From positions 161,162,093 to 161,226,092 of the forward strand of contig BTPG01000002.1 in assembly GCA_036245525.1 (NCBI GenBank): a stretch of 64,000 bases of DNA, given 5' to 3'. The notes under the pieces were generated by a model. That model searched no databases. It was not told where the DNA came from and saw only the letters and a program-made list of their open reading frames with translations. Positions 31,450-41,070 of this stretch are shown piece by piece (within the stretch, counting starts at the first letter, position 1; each line of letters begins with the position of its first letter). The stretch comes from Semisulcospira habei (taxonomy: Eukaryota; Mollusca; Gastropoda; Semisulcospiridae). Both the position numbers and the translations under genes were made by a program.

Positions 31450-31830
31450 GCCGGTGGTGTCAGGATTTGTCGGCAAAGCATCAGTGAGAGTGTTGAGAGA
31501 CACTGGTTGTAGTTGCGTCATCGTGAAAGAAGACCTAGTAGCTGAAGATCAGAAGCTACAGGAGTGGACCACCCTCATTTTGGCTGACGGTACTGTAAGG
31601 ATCACCCCTTTCGCCAAAGTCAGTGTTAACACCCCATATCTAACAGGAGAGGTGAAGGCGTTGTGCGTGAAAACACCAGTCTACGACCTTATCATCGGAA
31701 ACATTGATGGTGCCAGAAACCCAGACGATCCAGATCCGAAGTGGAAATCTGAAACCTGTGCAGTTACGAGAGGTCAGGAAGAGGAGAGCTACCACACTAT
31801 CCCTCTAAAAGTGGCTAACAATACAGAAAC
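31450..31830 (+). CDS. LTR element retropepsin (protease) domain
   Basis: The frame continues gag across the LINE target site. It shows VSGFVGKASVRVLRDTGCSC with the catalytic Asp-Thr-Gly, then WTTLILADGTV, and YDLIIGNIDGARNPDDPDP, a typical end of Ty3-like proteases. It would process the Gag polyprotein as a dimer. In related elements this is followed by a linker and reverse transcriptase; here it runs directly into an unrelated sequence (next entry). Confidence 0.8.
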
Positions 31831-32601
31831 AGCCATGGTGAAAGAAAAGTTAGAGGAAGAGACGCGCAAGATGCTGGAGCAACAGCAGAATCAGGGGAAC
31901 ATGACTATGATGCGCAAGCTAGATAGGCTAGAAGTTGAACAGCGAGCAGTCATCAACCATCTTCAGCAAAAGAAGTTGGACAGTCTGCGGGACGACGTTG
32001 AGTGCCACCGTGAAGAACAAATGGGGTTGCTGAATCGCCGGGTGAACGAGGACCGCGAGCGAGACGGAGCTCCTCTGTCAAAGGAGATGTTGAAGCTGCA
32101 GGAAGTGGATAACGTAACCAGAAACTGGTGTATGAACATAAAAATCAAGAGGTCGTCGAAGATTTGATCACCATGAGAGAGACGATGCAGAGCCTACTCA
32201 TTGATGAGGACGATGATGGTAATGTCGATGGAGTGATGTCCCCCAAAATGAAGCTCAGCCTTTCTGCGGACGTAGACGCGACTATCAGGAAAGCCAACGA
32301 GAGCCGCAAGAAAAGTGAGGATGGAAAAGATGACGACAGCGCCGACAAAGAAGAAGCAGCTGATAAGAAAGGTAGTGAAGATGACGCGGGGGAGGCAAAG
32401 GTCAACAGCCATGTTGTGAAGAGTAAAAGTGAGCCGATGTTGGAGATGAGAGATGATGATGATGATAATGACGAAAATGCAGAGGAGGAGGAAAAGCTGG
32501 TCTACGACGAAACGAAACTTATGAGACTGATCGACAGCGATAAGCCGACAGTGTTCGACCCAGGACCAGTAACCTTTGAACTGTGTGAACTGTATTCATG
32601 A
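31831..32601 (+). CDS. Unrecognised coiled-coil and acidic 'cargo' frame in place of pol
   Basis: The sequence after the protease encodes a long amphipathic helix (EKLEEETRKMLEQQQNQG, then RKLDRLEVEQRAVINHLQQK). It passes a one-base frame break near 32115-32128. It then runs through EVVEDLITMRETMQSLLIDE and a Lys/Glu/Asp-rich tract with runs of Asp, ending FDPGPVTFELCELYS at 32601. No reverse transcriptase, RNase H or integrase motif is present. The uninterrupted coding sequence suggests capture of a spliced host transcript, but I do not recognise the source gene. It could also be an accessory gene of the element lineage. Residues 32470-32510 are strongly acidic. Confidence 0.5.
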
Positions 32602-32876
32602 TTTGACATTGTTCCAGAGGTGAACTTTGACATTCATTTTTTTTAGTTTAATCTATGGTTCATAGAACTTTGAAGCTGTTTACCTGTGCAGGACAGTGTG
32701 AAGGAGCATGTTTTCATTCGGGACATTTTGGAAAGAACTGTGAGTTAATTATTTTCGTGTGGTTGATTTGATTTTGGTTTTGATGTGAAATTTGTGATAT
32801 TTATGGTTTTGTGTAGGTTTAGACAACCACAATCGTATTTTTGGATTTGAGAAGAAATTTTGTGAAATTTCGTTCT

Positions 32877-32887
32877 AAAAGGGGGGG
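32877..32887 (+). promoter_or_regulatory. Polypurine tract
   Basis: AAAAGGGGGGG lies 3 nt upstream of the 3' LTR start (32891). This is the expected primer site for plus-strand DNA synthesis. Confidence 0.8.
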
Positions 32888-32890
32888 TAA

Positions 32891-33838
32891 TGTTACGATT
32901 ATGGTTGTGTTGTTTTGTGAGGGCGTGCGTGCGTGGATCGTGGGTGGCGATCCGACGTTTTGTTTGAGCTATCACGATGCCTAATCACATACCTTTTCAG
33001 TGAGTTTCACTTTCGTTTACAAATAGTGCAGTCTTGAGTATCTGTTGCCGCACGGAGTTGAGTCAGGAAAAGTCTAGATGATACTTCAATATTCTTTTGT
33101 TTACCGCGCGCGTGTTAGCGGTTAGTATCCATGCACTTATAGCTTGTTTACCAGACTGTACGGTCAAGGTCGCGACCTGTTTAATGTACGCATGCATGAA
33201 GTTAGGACGAGTAGGGATTCACCTATTTTTTTAGCTAGTAAATAATAGCCAGACTTTTACAGAATATACCAGTCTGAATGTACCTTTAAGTTTTAGTTAC
33301 GCAGTTTGTTTCGATTGATTGTGTTGTACGATTTTGCTCGATTGTGCTAGAAAACATACCACTATAAAAGATCGTGCTTGGAAGCTCATGTGTATATTGT
33401 CCAGTCGTAGGATTGCGATGTAACTGAGTCTGTACATTGTTCAGTCATAGAATTGCGATGTAACAGCGTCGGTACAGTGTTCAGTTGTATAATTGCATTG
33501 TATCGTAAAACGCTTTGATATTGAGAGAACGTTACGCAAGATATCGTGCTTCATTGTCAGTAACGGAGATCTGCAGTGAAGGCTGATGTACATTGTATGA
33601 GAGACGCTTTGTGTTAGAGTTGAGAAGATTTTGTACTATTGTTGGTGCAATTGTGAACGCATTTCGTGGAGATCGCATTGCTGTAATAAAATATTGTTGG
33701 AACTGTTACTCCAGTATTGTCTACATCCTTAAGCCACGTGTGACGGATTGCAGCTGAACGGAGGTTTATTTAAAAGAACTCTACGTGCGTGCCGTCTGGT
33801 GTGATATCATACTACGACCACAAATCCACCACGTAACA
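32891..33838 (+). repeat. 3' LTR (948 bp), complete
   Basis: It begins tgttacg and ends cgtaaca. A TATA-like tataaaag (33363-33370) predicts an RNA start near 33394. An aataaa signal (about 33683) predicts polyadenylation near 33700. This gives U3 of about 500 bp, R of about 300 bp and U5 of about 130 bp. R contains two to three copies of a ~40-bp tandem unit (cgtaggattgcgatgtaac core). The R-U5 portion is the part duplicated head to head at the 5' end. Confidence 0.85.
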
Positions 33839-33843
33839 GTGTG

Positions 33844-34640
33844 TTTCTTGTTTTTAGCCTTCATTTCATTTTATGTTGTGAATGGTGTATTTTTCCTAAA
33901 TTATTCTGTAATCTACAAGAGTTTAGTACACAATAAAGGGAAAACACACCATCTTAATTGACTTTCTTTGCTGTGTTGTCAAGGATTTCAAAATTTTTGT
34001 TCATAAGCACGTTGTCCAATTTTTTAAAAAGTTTATAGCTACTGTGTTCACACTTATCTCAATTAGGATAGTTTAGAATCTATCAATGTGCAATTGAAAT
34101 TGTGTGTTTAATACCACACACAATTTTTTAAATATAATTTATGCTTTTTTTTTGGCATAAATGTATAGCTGAGTGTAAAGTTATGTTCAAACAATTTCAG
34201 TGTTGCACCATTGTGTATCTATTCACCCCATCAAACTTTCTTTGAAGTTTAAGCATAGCCTAGTAAGGAAAGAACAACATGATAATTTTATACAGCATGA
34301 ATCTACCTTGTGAAAGCTAGAAAATGTGTTTTATAAATGTGTGACGGTGTAAATGTTATGTACAAACCATAACGGTTTTTTGCCAATTACATCCAAACGA
34401 CTGCTCATGGGGAAATTCTTTTTGGGGGGCATGTTACTTATGACTAAACACATCACAATAATGCAAAATGATGCTCATATGTTTAAGTTCAAAATCAGAG
34501 ACCCATGTCACACTCTTTGGACACCCAGTCGTACTCTTGACCATATGTGTGACCTTTGTGACAAGGGCTGGCTTCTGCAGCAGCAAAATCCATGTTTTCT
34601 GAAAATGTACACATTTTTCACACATCTGTCAACCCCCTGT
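33844..34640. other. Continuation of the motif-bearing unique region
   Basis: It carries two more copies of the recurring word (gtaaagttatgttcaaac near 34178 and gttatgtacaaacc near 34354). It is evidently the other side of the sequence split by the LTR insertion. No gene is seen. Confidence 0.4.
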
Positions 34641-35290
34641 GACCCTTGACCTTTGGGATGAGTCAACTAAATTACGAAGGTCTTATCATCAGCTATTTTG
34701 TACCAAATTTGGTTGAAAAATTTGCAAATATTTGGGAATACCTACAATTTTCTTGTAAAAAATCAGCATTTTACACACACTTGCCAGCCTCTTGTGACCC
34801 TTAACCTTTCCAAGGCGGTCATCCAAATTAGTATGCATAGATAGGTCTTACCATCAGGTATCTCTATACCAAATTTGGGTTTTATGTTGTGAATAGTATT
34901 TGAGAAAAAAGTATCTTTTGTCAAAATATGGCTATTTTAGACCAATTTCCTGAGCTCTCTTGACCCTTGACCTTTCTGAGGGATCAACCAAATTAGTGAG
35001 CATATAAAGGTCTTCCCATCAGGTATCAATGTAGCAAGTTTGGTTTTAAAGTTGTGAATAGTATTTGAGAAAATGACATCTTTTGTCAAAATACGGCTAT
35101 TTTGGACCTATTTCCTGAGCCCGTGTGACCCTTGACCTTTCTGAGGGGTCATCCAAATTAGTATGCATAGATAGGTCTTACCATCAGGTATCTCTGTACC
35201 AAGTTGGGTTTGAAGTTGTGAATAGTATTTGAGAAAAAACATCTTTTGTCAAAATATGGCTATTTCCACCTATTTCCTGAGCTCTTGTGT
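34641..35290 (+). repeat. Tandem array, ~165-bp unit, four copies
   Basis: Units start gacccttgacctttc at about 34641, 34796, 34962 and 35127 and include ggtcatccaaattag, ataggtcttaccatcaggta, tagtatttgagaa and atatggctatttt. Later units are more alike than the first. A lone relative is at 6447-6620. Confidence 0.85.
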
Positions 35291-35320
35291 TAAGTTATTT
35301 GCAGTCTGCATGCACTGTTT

Positions 35321-35325
<5 letters not shown>

Positions 35326-35389
<64 letters not shown>
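35326..35389. repeat. (AT)n microsatellite
   Basis: About 60 bp of uninterrupted AT repeats, 60 bp from the P450 exon's donor site. Confidence 0.95.
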
Positions 35390-35393
<4 letters not shown>

Positions 35394-35450
35394 TTAATTA
35401 CCTATTTTTTAATGATGAATTCATAAACAGTACTGTTTTTCTTGCCTCAC

Positions 35451-35661
35451 CAAGCATGTAGCTGGGAAGAGTGCCAAAGTAGGGCAGACCCTTCGGTCCA
35501 GGGATCTCACTGAATGGTTTTGCAGTCTCTGTAGCAGGTGAGGTGTTGGATGTGACTGGTGACCAGATAGTTGAAGAGGTTGTCAAACATCTCAGCCAGC
35601 TGCCCACGCCTACACCAACAAGCCAAGTAATGGTGGGAAACCTTACCTTTCCACATTGCAT
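35451..35661 (-). CDS. Cytochrome P450, first coding exon (mitochondrial-clan type)
   Basis: ATG at 35661 opens a Ser/Thr-rich, Arg/Lys-bearing N terminus (WLRCLTTSSTIW) like a mitochondrial presequence. KPFSEIPGPKGLPYFGTLPS follows, the Pro-rich hinge that starts the P450 fold. The exon ends in phase 1 at a GTGAGG donor (35450-35449). Phase and strand match the exon at 8237-8465. Joined, they keep normal P450 spacing between the IPGPKGLP hinge and the YGGIVKE segment. Mitochondrial P450s oxidise sterols or related lipids with adrenodoxin as donor; the substrate here is unknown. The start Met is not certain, because splice-like signals lie just downstream of it (GTAAGG at about 35646). Confidence 0.7.
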
Positions 35662-35914
35662 CCTGTATTGCTATGTCCCTGGCACAAACAAAACAAGTGA
35701 AAGAAATAAACTGTATTCCATTAATTTCTTACGCCCTGAGGATGAAATAATGACATTTTTGTAGATATCCCGAGGTCTGTATCACATGATATTTCAAGGT
35801 TGGTGTCAGAATAGCTTGGCACCTAAAGTCTTTCTGGGCTTGATGGGTTAACTACGTACGCTTGGAACCCATCTGGGGAACATAATGGTCATGCAATGCA
35901 ACAGTGAAGAGGAT
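35662..35914. other. P450 upstream region; no recognised element
   Basis: Expected to hold the P450 promoter. No TATA box or CpG cluster stands out. The next RTE copy starts near 35915. Confidence 0.3.
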
Positions 35915-38542
35915 TAATCTCACACCCACAGCAGCCCCTCCTCGCGCTGGGACCATATGGCGTTGAGGCGCGTCACCTGGGTGGTGGATAGGGGGTCCCT
36001 CGTGAGAGGGGTGCACCGAATGAAATAAGGTGCCGTGAACCAACATGGTCTAAGGGAAGGTGAACCCGACAGAAAACCCCTGGTCCTCCTAGTAAGGGGG
36101 TTGGGCGTGGGGGTAGCTTCCCCACCCTGCAAAAAAGGAAATAGATACAAAAACGCCGACGAAAAGACTAACAGTAATTCCTTTCCTGGAGGAGGAAGGT
36201 TCTTCTACCAGAAGACTTATGACGTCCTGTGGTGAAAGCCGGAAGTCTTCGGAAGCCACAGGACCGAGCCGCCTCTCTCTATCCAGGAATACAACCATGG
36301 GCACATGGAACGTCAAGACCATGTACCAGAGCGGCAAGGCCGCCCAGATAGCAGCGGAAATGCAAAAGTACAACCTTTCCCTGCTAGGTATCAGTGAAGC
36401 CAGATGGACGCAGTCTGGCCAGAAAAGGCTGTTAAGTGGGGAGATGATTCTGTATTCAGGTCATGAAGAGGAGAATGCCCCCCATACAGAAGGAGTAGCA
36501 TTCATGCTGTCACCAGTGGCACAGAGAGCGCTGATGGGCTGGGAACCTCTTGGGCCAAGAATCATCACAGCAGCCTTTAGAACCAAGAAAAAGCTCAAGC
36601 TGAACGTCATCCAGTGTTATGCGCCCACTAATGACAGGGACAAGGAAGAGAAACAAGAGTTCTACGACCGACTCCAGAGTGCCTTGGACAAATGTGCGGA
36701 GCGAGACATCACTATCGTCATGGGCGATTTTAATGCCAAAATAGGGGAGGACAACACCGGATACGAAGAGGTGATGGGGAGACAGGGACTAGGCTCGGAG
36801 ATGAGTGAGAACGGGGAGAGGTTTGTAGACTTTTGTGCTCTAAACCGACTTGTCATTGGAGGCAGCATCTTCCCACACAGAAGGATACACAAAGCAACTT
36901 GGGTCTCACCTGACCATACAACAGAGAACCAAATAGACCATATCTGCATTAGCAAGAAATTTAGAAGATCCCTTCAAAATGTTCGAGTGAGGAGGGGAGC
37001 AGATGTCGCCTCAGACCACCATCTGCTTACCTTAAGAATGAAGCTCAAGCTAAAGAAAAGCCGCACAGAGACAACAAGAAGACAGCGCTATAATGTAGGC
37101 CTCCTGAGAGAAACTGGAGTTAGAGAAGAGTTCAAACTGGTGCTGTCCAACCGGTTTCAAGCGCTACAGGAGCTAGTAAATGAAGAGGAGGCGGCCACCA
37201 CAGAGCAGCAGTGGAAGGCAGTTAGAGAGGCGCTGAACTCAACCTGCAAAGACACTGTAGGGTTCAGGAAACACCATCACAAGGACTGGCTGTCGGCACA
37301 GACCTTGAAGAAGATAGAAGTGAGGAAGCAGAAGAAAGCAGTTGTCAACAACAGTCGCACGAGAGCAGCCAAAGTAAGGGCACAGGGGGAATACTCAGAA
37401 GCCAACCGCGAGGTGAAGAGGAGTATCAGGGCAGACAAGAGGGCCTACACAGACAGCCTGGCAGCAGAGGCAGAAAAGGCAGCAGGCAGCGGCAATATGA
37501 AACAGCTCTACGACATTACCAGAAGATTGTCAGGCAAGTATGGCCATACAGAAAGACCAGTAAAAGACAAAGAAGGCAAGCCTATTGCAGACAGAGCAGA
37601 CCAACTCGACAGATGGGCCGAGTATTTTGAAGAGTTACTGAACAGACCTAACCCACCCGACTCCCCAGACATCCAGCCGGCAGAGACCGACCTACCCATC
37701 AGCTGTGACAGACCCAGCCGGGAAGAGATCAGAAGAGCAGTGGCATTTTTGAAGAATGGCAAAGCAGCAGGCCCAGATGGCATCCCAGCGGAGTCTCTGA
37801 AAGCAGACCTAGAGACAACAGTGGAGATGTTGTACCCACTGTTTGCAAAGATCTGGGAAGAGGAGGTGATGCCGGCTGACTGGAAGGAGGGGTACCTAAT
37901 CAAGCTTCCCAAGAAAGGCGACCTCAGCAAGTGTTCCAACTACAGAGGAATCACCTTGCTGTCAGTACCAGGAAAGGTCTTCAACAGGATCATCCTGGAG
38001 AGAATGAAGAGCTCCGTTGACCCCCAGCTGAGAGACCAGCAAGCAGGATTCAGGAAGAACCGATCATGTACAGACCAGATCGCCACTCTCCGCATCATCG
38101 TGGAACAGTCTCTGGAGTGGAGCTCCCCGCTGTACGTCAACTTTGTGGATTATGAGAAAGCATTTGACAGTGTGGACCGAGAGACTCTGTGGAAACTCCT
38201 ACGACACTACGGTGTACCCACAAAGCTCGTCCGCCTGATCAAGAGCAGCTACGATGGCATGACATGTCGTGTGATCCACGAAGGGCAGTTCACCAGGGAG
38301 CTCCAGGTCAGAACTGGTGTCAGGCAGGGGTGTCTGCTGTCTCCGTTCCTCTTCCTACTGGCCATAGACTGGGTCATGAAGATGACCACAGAGCACAGAC
38401 AAAGTGGAATATAGTGGACACTGTGGACACAGCTTGACGACCTCGATTTTGCAGACGACTTGGCATTACTGTCCCACACTCATCAACAAATGCAGGACAA
38501 GACCACGAGGCTTGCTGACATCTCATCCCATGTGGGCCTCTC
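35915..38542 (+). mobile_element. RTE-like LINE copy 1 (5' end present, 3' end lost)
   Basis: It has a 5' UTR of about 300 bp and then the EN-RT reading frame. At 38542 the sequence jumps into an inverted piece of the same family (38543-38614 is the reverse complement of about 37294-37366). The left boundary is approximate, as no target duplication can be assigned. Confidence 0.8.
36219..38414 (+). pseudogene. RTE-like endonuclease-reverse transcriptase, nonsense mutation
   Basis: The apurinic endonuclease starts TMGTWNVKTMYQSGKAA and shows LLGISEARW (catalytic Glu), IVMGDFNAKIGE and ASDHHLLTLRM. The RT follows: KNGKAAGPDGIPAES, NYRGITLLSVPGK, QAGFRKNRSCTDQ, VNFVDYEKAFDSVD, GVRQGCLLSPFLFLL. 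An in-frame TAG at 38412-38414 replaces the CAG (Gln) of sibling copies. LDDLDFADDLALL (catalytic FADD) lies just beyond it. There is no ORF1 and no RNase H, as usual for RTE LINEs. The rest of the C-terminal domain is missing after 38542. Confidence 0.9.
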
Positions 38543-40377
38543 TCGTGCGACTGTTGTTGACAATTGCTTTCTTCTGCTTCCTCACTTCTATCTTCTTCAA
38601 GGTCTGTGCCGACATCCCCACCCGGGTCTGCCCTGGGGGACTTAGGTGGGTTAGGTATTTTTAGTTCCCAGGGTCACCCTGGTCAGCCCCACAGGGTGGG
38701 TTTTTCTCTCTATTCTGGGGCATGTGTTTCTGTCTACCCTTTGTCCATTCACCTGTATTTGCCTTTTTAAAACTCTCCCTACTGTCTGCACTGCCTGTAG
38801 CTCTTGATATTGGATGTGTGTTGCTAAATGGTCTTAGCTTTATTTAGGCCCCATGTTGTAGGTTTATTTAATGTATTTGACCGGCTGGTGACATACATTC
38901 AATTTTCTGTTTAGTTTTTTTTTCACAAGCAGTGCAGGCACGTCCTGAGAAAGCCTTGTTGCTGTCGGGACGTTAAGCAATGTACAATCAATCAATCAAT
39001 CTGTGCCGACAGCCAGTCCTTGTGATGGTGTTTCCTGAACCCTACAGTGTCTTTGCAGGTTGAGTTCAGCGCCTCTCTAACTGCCTTCCACTGCTGCTCT
39101 GTGGTGACCGCCTCCTCTTCACTTACTAGCTCCTGTAGCGCTTGAAACCGGTTGGACAGCACCAGTTTGAACTCTTCTCTAACTCCAGTTTCTCTCAGGA
39201 GGCCTACATTATAGCGCTGTCTTCTTGTTGTCTCTGTGCGGCTTTTCTTTAGCTTGAGCTTCATTCTTAAGGTAAGCAGATGGTGGTTTGAGGCGACATC
39301 TGCTCCCCTCCTCACTCGAACATCTTGAAGGGATCTTCTAAATTTCTTGCTAATGCAGATATGGTCTATTTGGTTCTCTGTTGTATGGTCAGGTGAGACC
39401 CAAGTTGCTTTGTGTATCCTTCTGTGTGGGAAGATGCTGCCTCCAATGACAAGTCAGTTTAGAGCACAAAATTCTACAAACCTCTCCCCGTTCTCACTCA
39501 TCTCCGAGCCTAGTCCCTGTCTCCCCATCACCTCTTCGTATCCGGCGTTGTCCTCCCCTATTTTGGCATTAAAATCGCCCATGATGATGGTGATGTCTCG
39601 CTCCACACATTTGTCCAAGGCACTCTGGAGTCGGTCGTAGAACTCTTGTTTCTCTTCCTCGTCACTGTCATTAGTGGGTGCATAACACTGGATGACGTTC
39701 AGCTTGAGCTTTTTCTTGGTTCTAAAGGCTGCTGTGATGATTCTTGGCCCAAGAGGTTCCCAGCCCATCAGCGCTCTCTGTGCCACGCTGTCAAATGCTT
39801 TCTCGTATTCCACAAAGTTGACGTACGGTGGGGAGATCCACTCCAGAGACTGTTCCACGATGATGCGGAGAGTGGCGATCTTTCCTGGTACTGACAGCAA
39901 GGTGATTCCTCTGTAGTTGGAACACTTGCTGAGGTCGCCTTTCTTGGGAAGCTTGATTAGGTACCCCTCCTTCCAGTCAGCCGGCAAGACCTCCTCTTCC
40001 CAGATCTTTCCAAACAGTGGGTACAGCAACTCCACTGTTGTCTCTAGGTCTGCTTTCAGAGACTCCGCTGGGATGCCATTCGGTCCTGCTGCTTTGTCGT
40101 TCTTCAAAAATGCCACTGCTCTTCTGATCTCTTCCTGGCTGGGTCTGTCACAGCTGATGGGTAGGTCGGTCTCTGCTGGCTGGATGTCAGGGGGGGGTCG
40201 GGTGGGCTGGGTCTGTTCAGTAACTCTTCAAAATACTCGGCCCATCTGTCAAGTTGGTCTGCTCGGTCTGCAATAGGCTTGCCTTCTTTGTCTTTTACTG
40301 GTCTTTCTGTATGGCCATACTTGCCCGACAATCTTCTGGTAATGTCGTAGAGCTGTTTCATGTTGCCGCTTACTTAC
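38543..40377 (-). mobile_element. RTE-like copy, inverted and internally permuted
   Basis: Read on the minus strand, 40377-39787 is a central RT segment (MKQLYDITRRLSGKYGHTER through EKAFDSV) with an internal deletion of about 105 bp after LLSVPGK. It is joined directly to 39786-38543, an endonuclease segment that belongs upstream of it (AQRALMGWEPLGPR through the SRT codons). The junction has a gtgg microhomology. A fused frame (39454-40116) spans it. The endonuclease segment is the inverted counterpart of about 36525-37366 in copy 1. A CAAT-tailed element (38615-38999) interrupts it. Confidence 0.85.
38615..38999 (+). mobile_element. CAAT-tailed short element, copy 1
   Basis: A 385-bp non-coding insertion with a 12-bp duplication tctgtgccgaca (38603-38614 and 39000-39011) and a (caat)n tail. 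Its 3' region reads ctgtcgggacgttaagcaat. It is probably a SINE or a truncated LINE 3' end; no tRNA promoter boxes are evident. Confidence 0.85.
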
Positions 40378-41070
40378 TTACTTACGCCTGTCACCCCTAC
40401 CTGGGTATAGGCCGTCGACGAGAGACCTCCAGCAACTCCTGTCCTGTGCTTCTCCTTCGATTCTACTCCAGGTGGTTCCCAGTCTCTTGATGTCTGCCTG
40501 GAGGTCTCGACGCCAGGAGTTTTTCGGCCTACCTCTTTTCCTCTTTCCCTGGGGGTTCCATGACAATGCCTGCCTAGTGATACTGGAAGCTGGCTTTCTC
40601 AGACTGTGACCGATCCATCCCCATCTTCTTCGCAGCCCCACAGGGTGGGTTTTTCTCTCTATTCTGGGGCATGTGTTTCTGTCTACCCGAGGTCCATTCA
40701 TCTGTATTTGCCTTTTTAAAACTCTCCCTACTGTCTGCACTGCCTGTAGCTCTTGATGTTGGATGTGTGTTGCTAAATGGTCTTAGCTTTATTTATGCCC
40801 CATGTTGTAGGTTTATTTAATGTATTTGACCGGCTGGCGACATACATTCAATTTTCTGTTTAGTTTTTTTTTCACAAGCAGTGCAGGCACGTCCTGAGAA
40901 AGCCTTGTTGCTGTCGGGACGTTAAGCAATGTACAATCATCAATCACCATCTTCTTCGCCCAATTTCATTCTCTGCTGTTATCTGCTCTGTTCTCTCCCA
41001 GAGTCTGACGTTGCTGATCTTCTCTGGCCAGTGGATTTTCAAAATTCTTCTAAGGCAACTGTTCATGATA
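40378..41070 (-). mobile_element. RTE-like LINE 3' fragment, inverted
   Basis: On the minus strand it runs from the CLRRILKIHWPEKISN region to the GDRRK end and a (TAAG)n tail abutting 40377. It meets the plus-strand copy at 41071 head to head. A CAAT-tailed element (40633-40946) interrupts it. Confidence 0.8.
40633..40946 (+). mobile_element. CAAT-tailed short element, copy 2
   Basis: About 314 bp, closely related to 38615-38999 but starting about 70 bp further in. It is flanked by the 12-bp duplication ccatcttcttcg (40621-40632 and 40947-40958), lying in the RTE fragment. Confidence 0.85.

Larger units (their letters stand above)
25587..33838 (+). mobile_element. Ty3-like LTR retrotransposon, non-autonomous, rearranged 5' LTR, with nested LINE
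   Basis: The insertion begins tgttacg and ends cgtaaca. It is flanked by 5-bp direct repeats gtgtg (25582-25586 and 33839-33843). The order is a palindromic R-U5 block in place of the 5' LTR (25587-26423), a primer-binding-like TGGCAACCCCGATGAG, gag with a zinc knuckle, a nested LINE (27917-31435), retropepsin, a coiled-coil/acidic frame, a polypurine tract and a complete 3' LTR (32891-33838). No reverse transcriptase, RNase H or integrase of its own is visible, so it would depend on another element. Without the LINE, the internal region is about 2.9 kb. Confidence 0.85.

Noticed and set aside
38543..41070. Twin-priming as explanation for the inverted RTE pieces
   Set aside because: Twin priming inverts the segment directly upstream of the 3' part. 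Here the inverted piece next to 41071 is itself a 3' end with its own tail, and the next piece is permuted, so recombination or separate insertions fit better.
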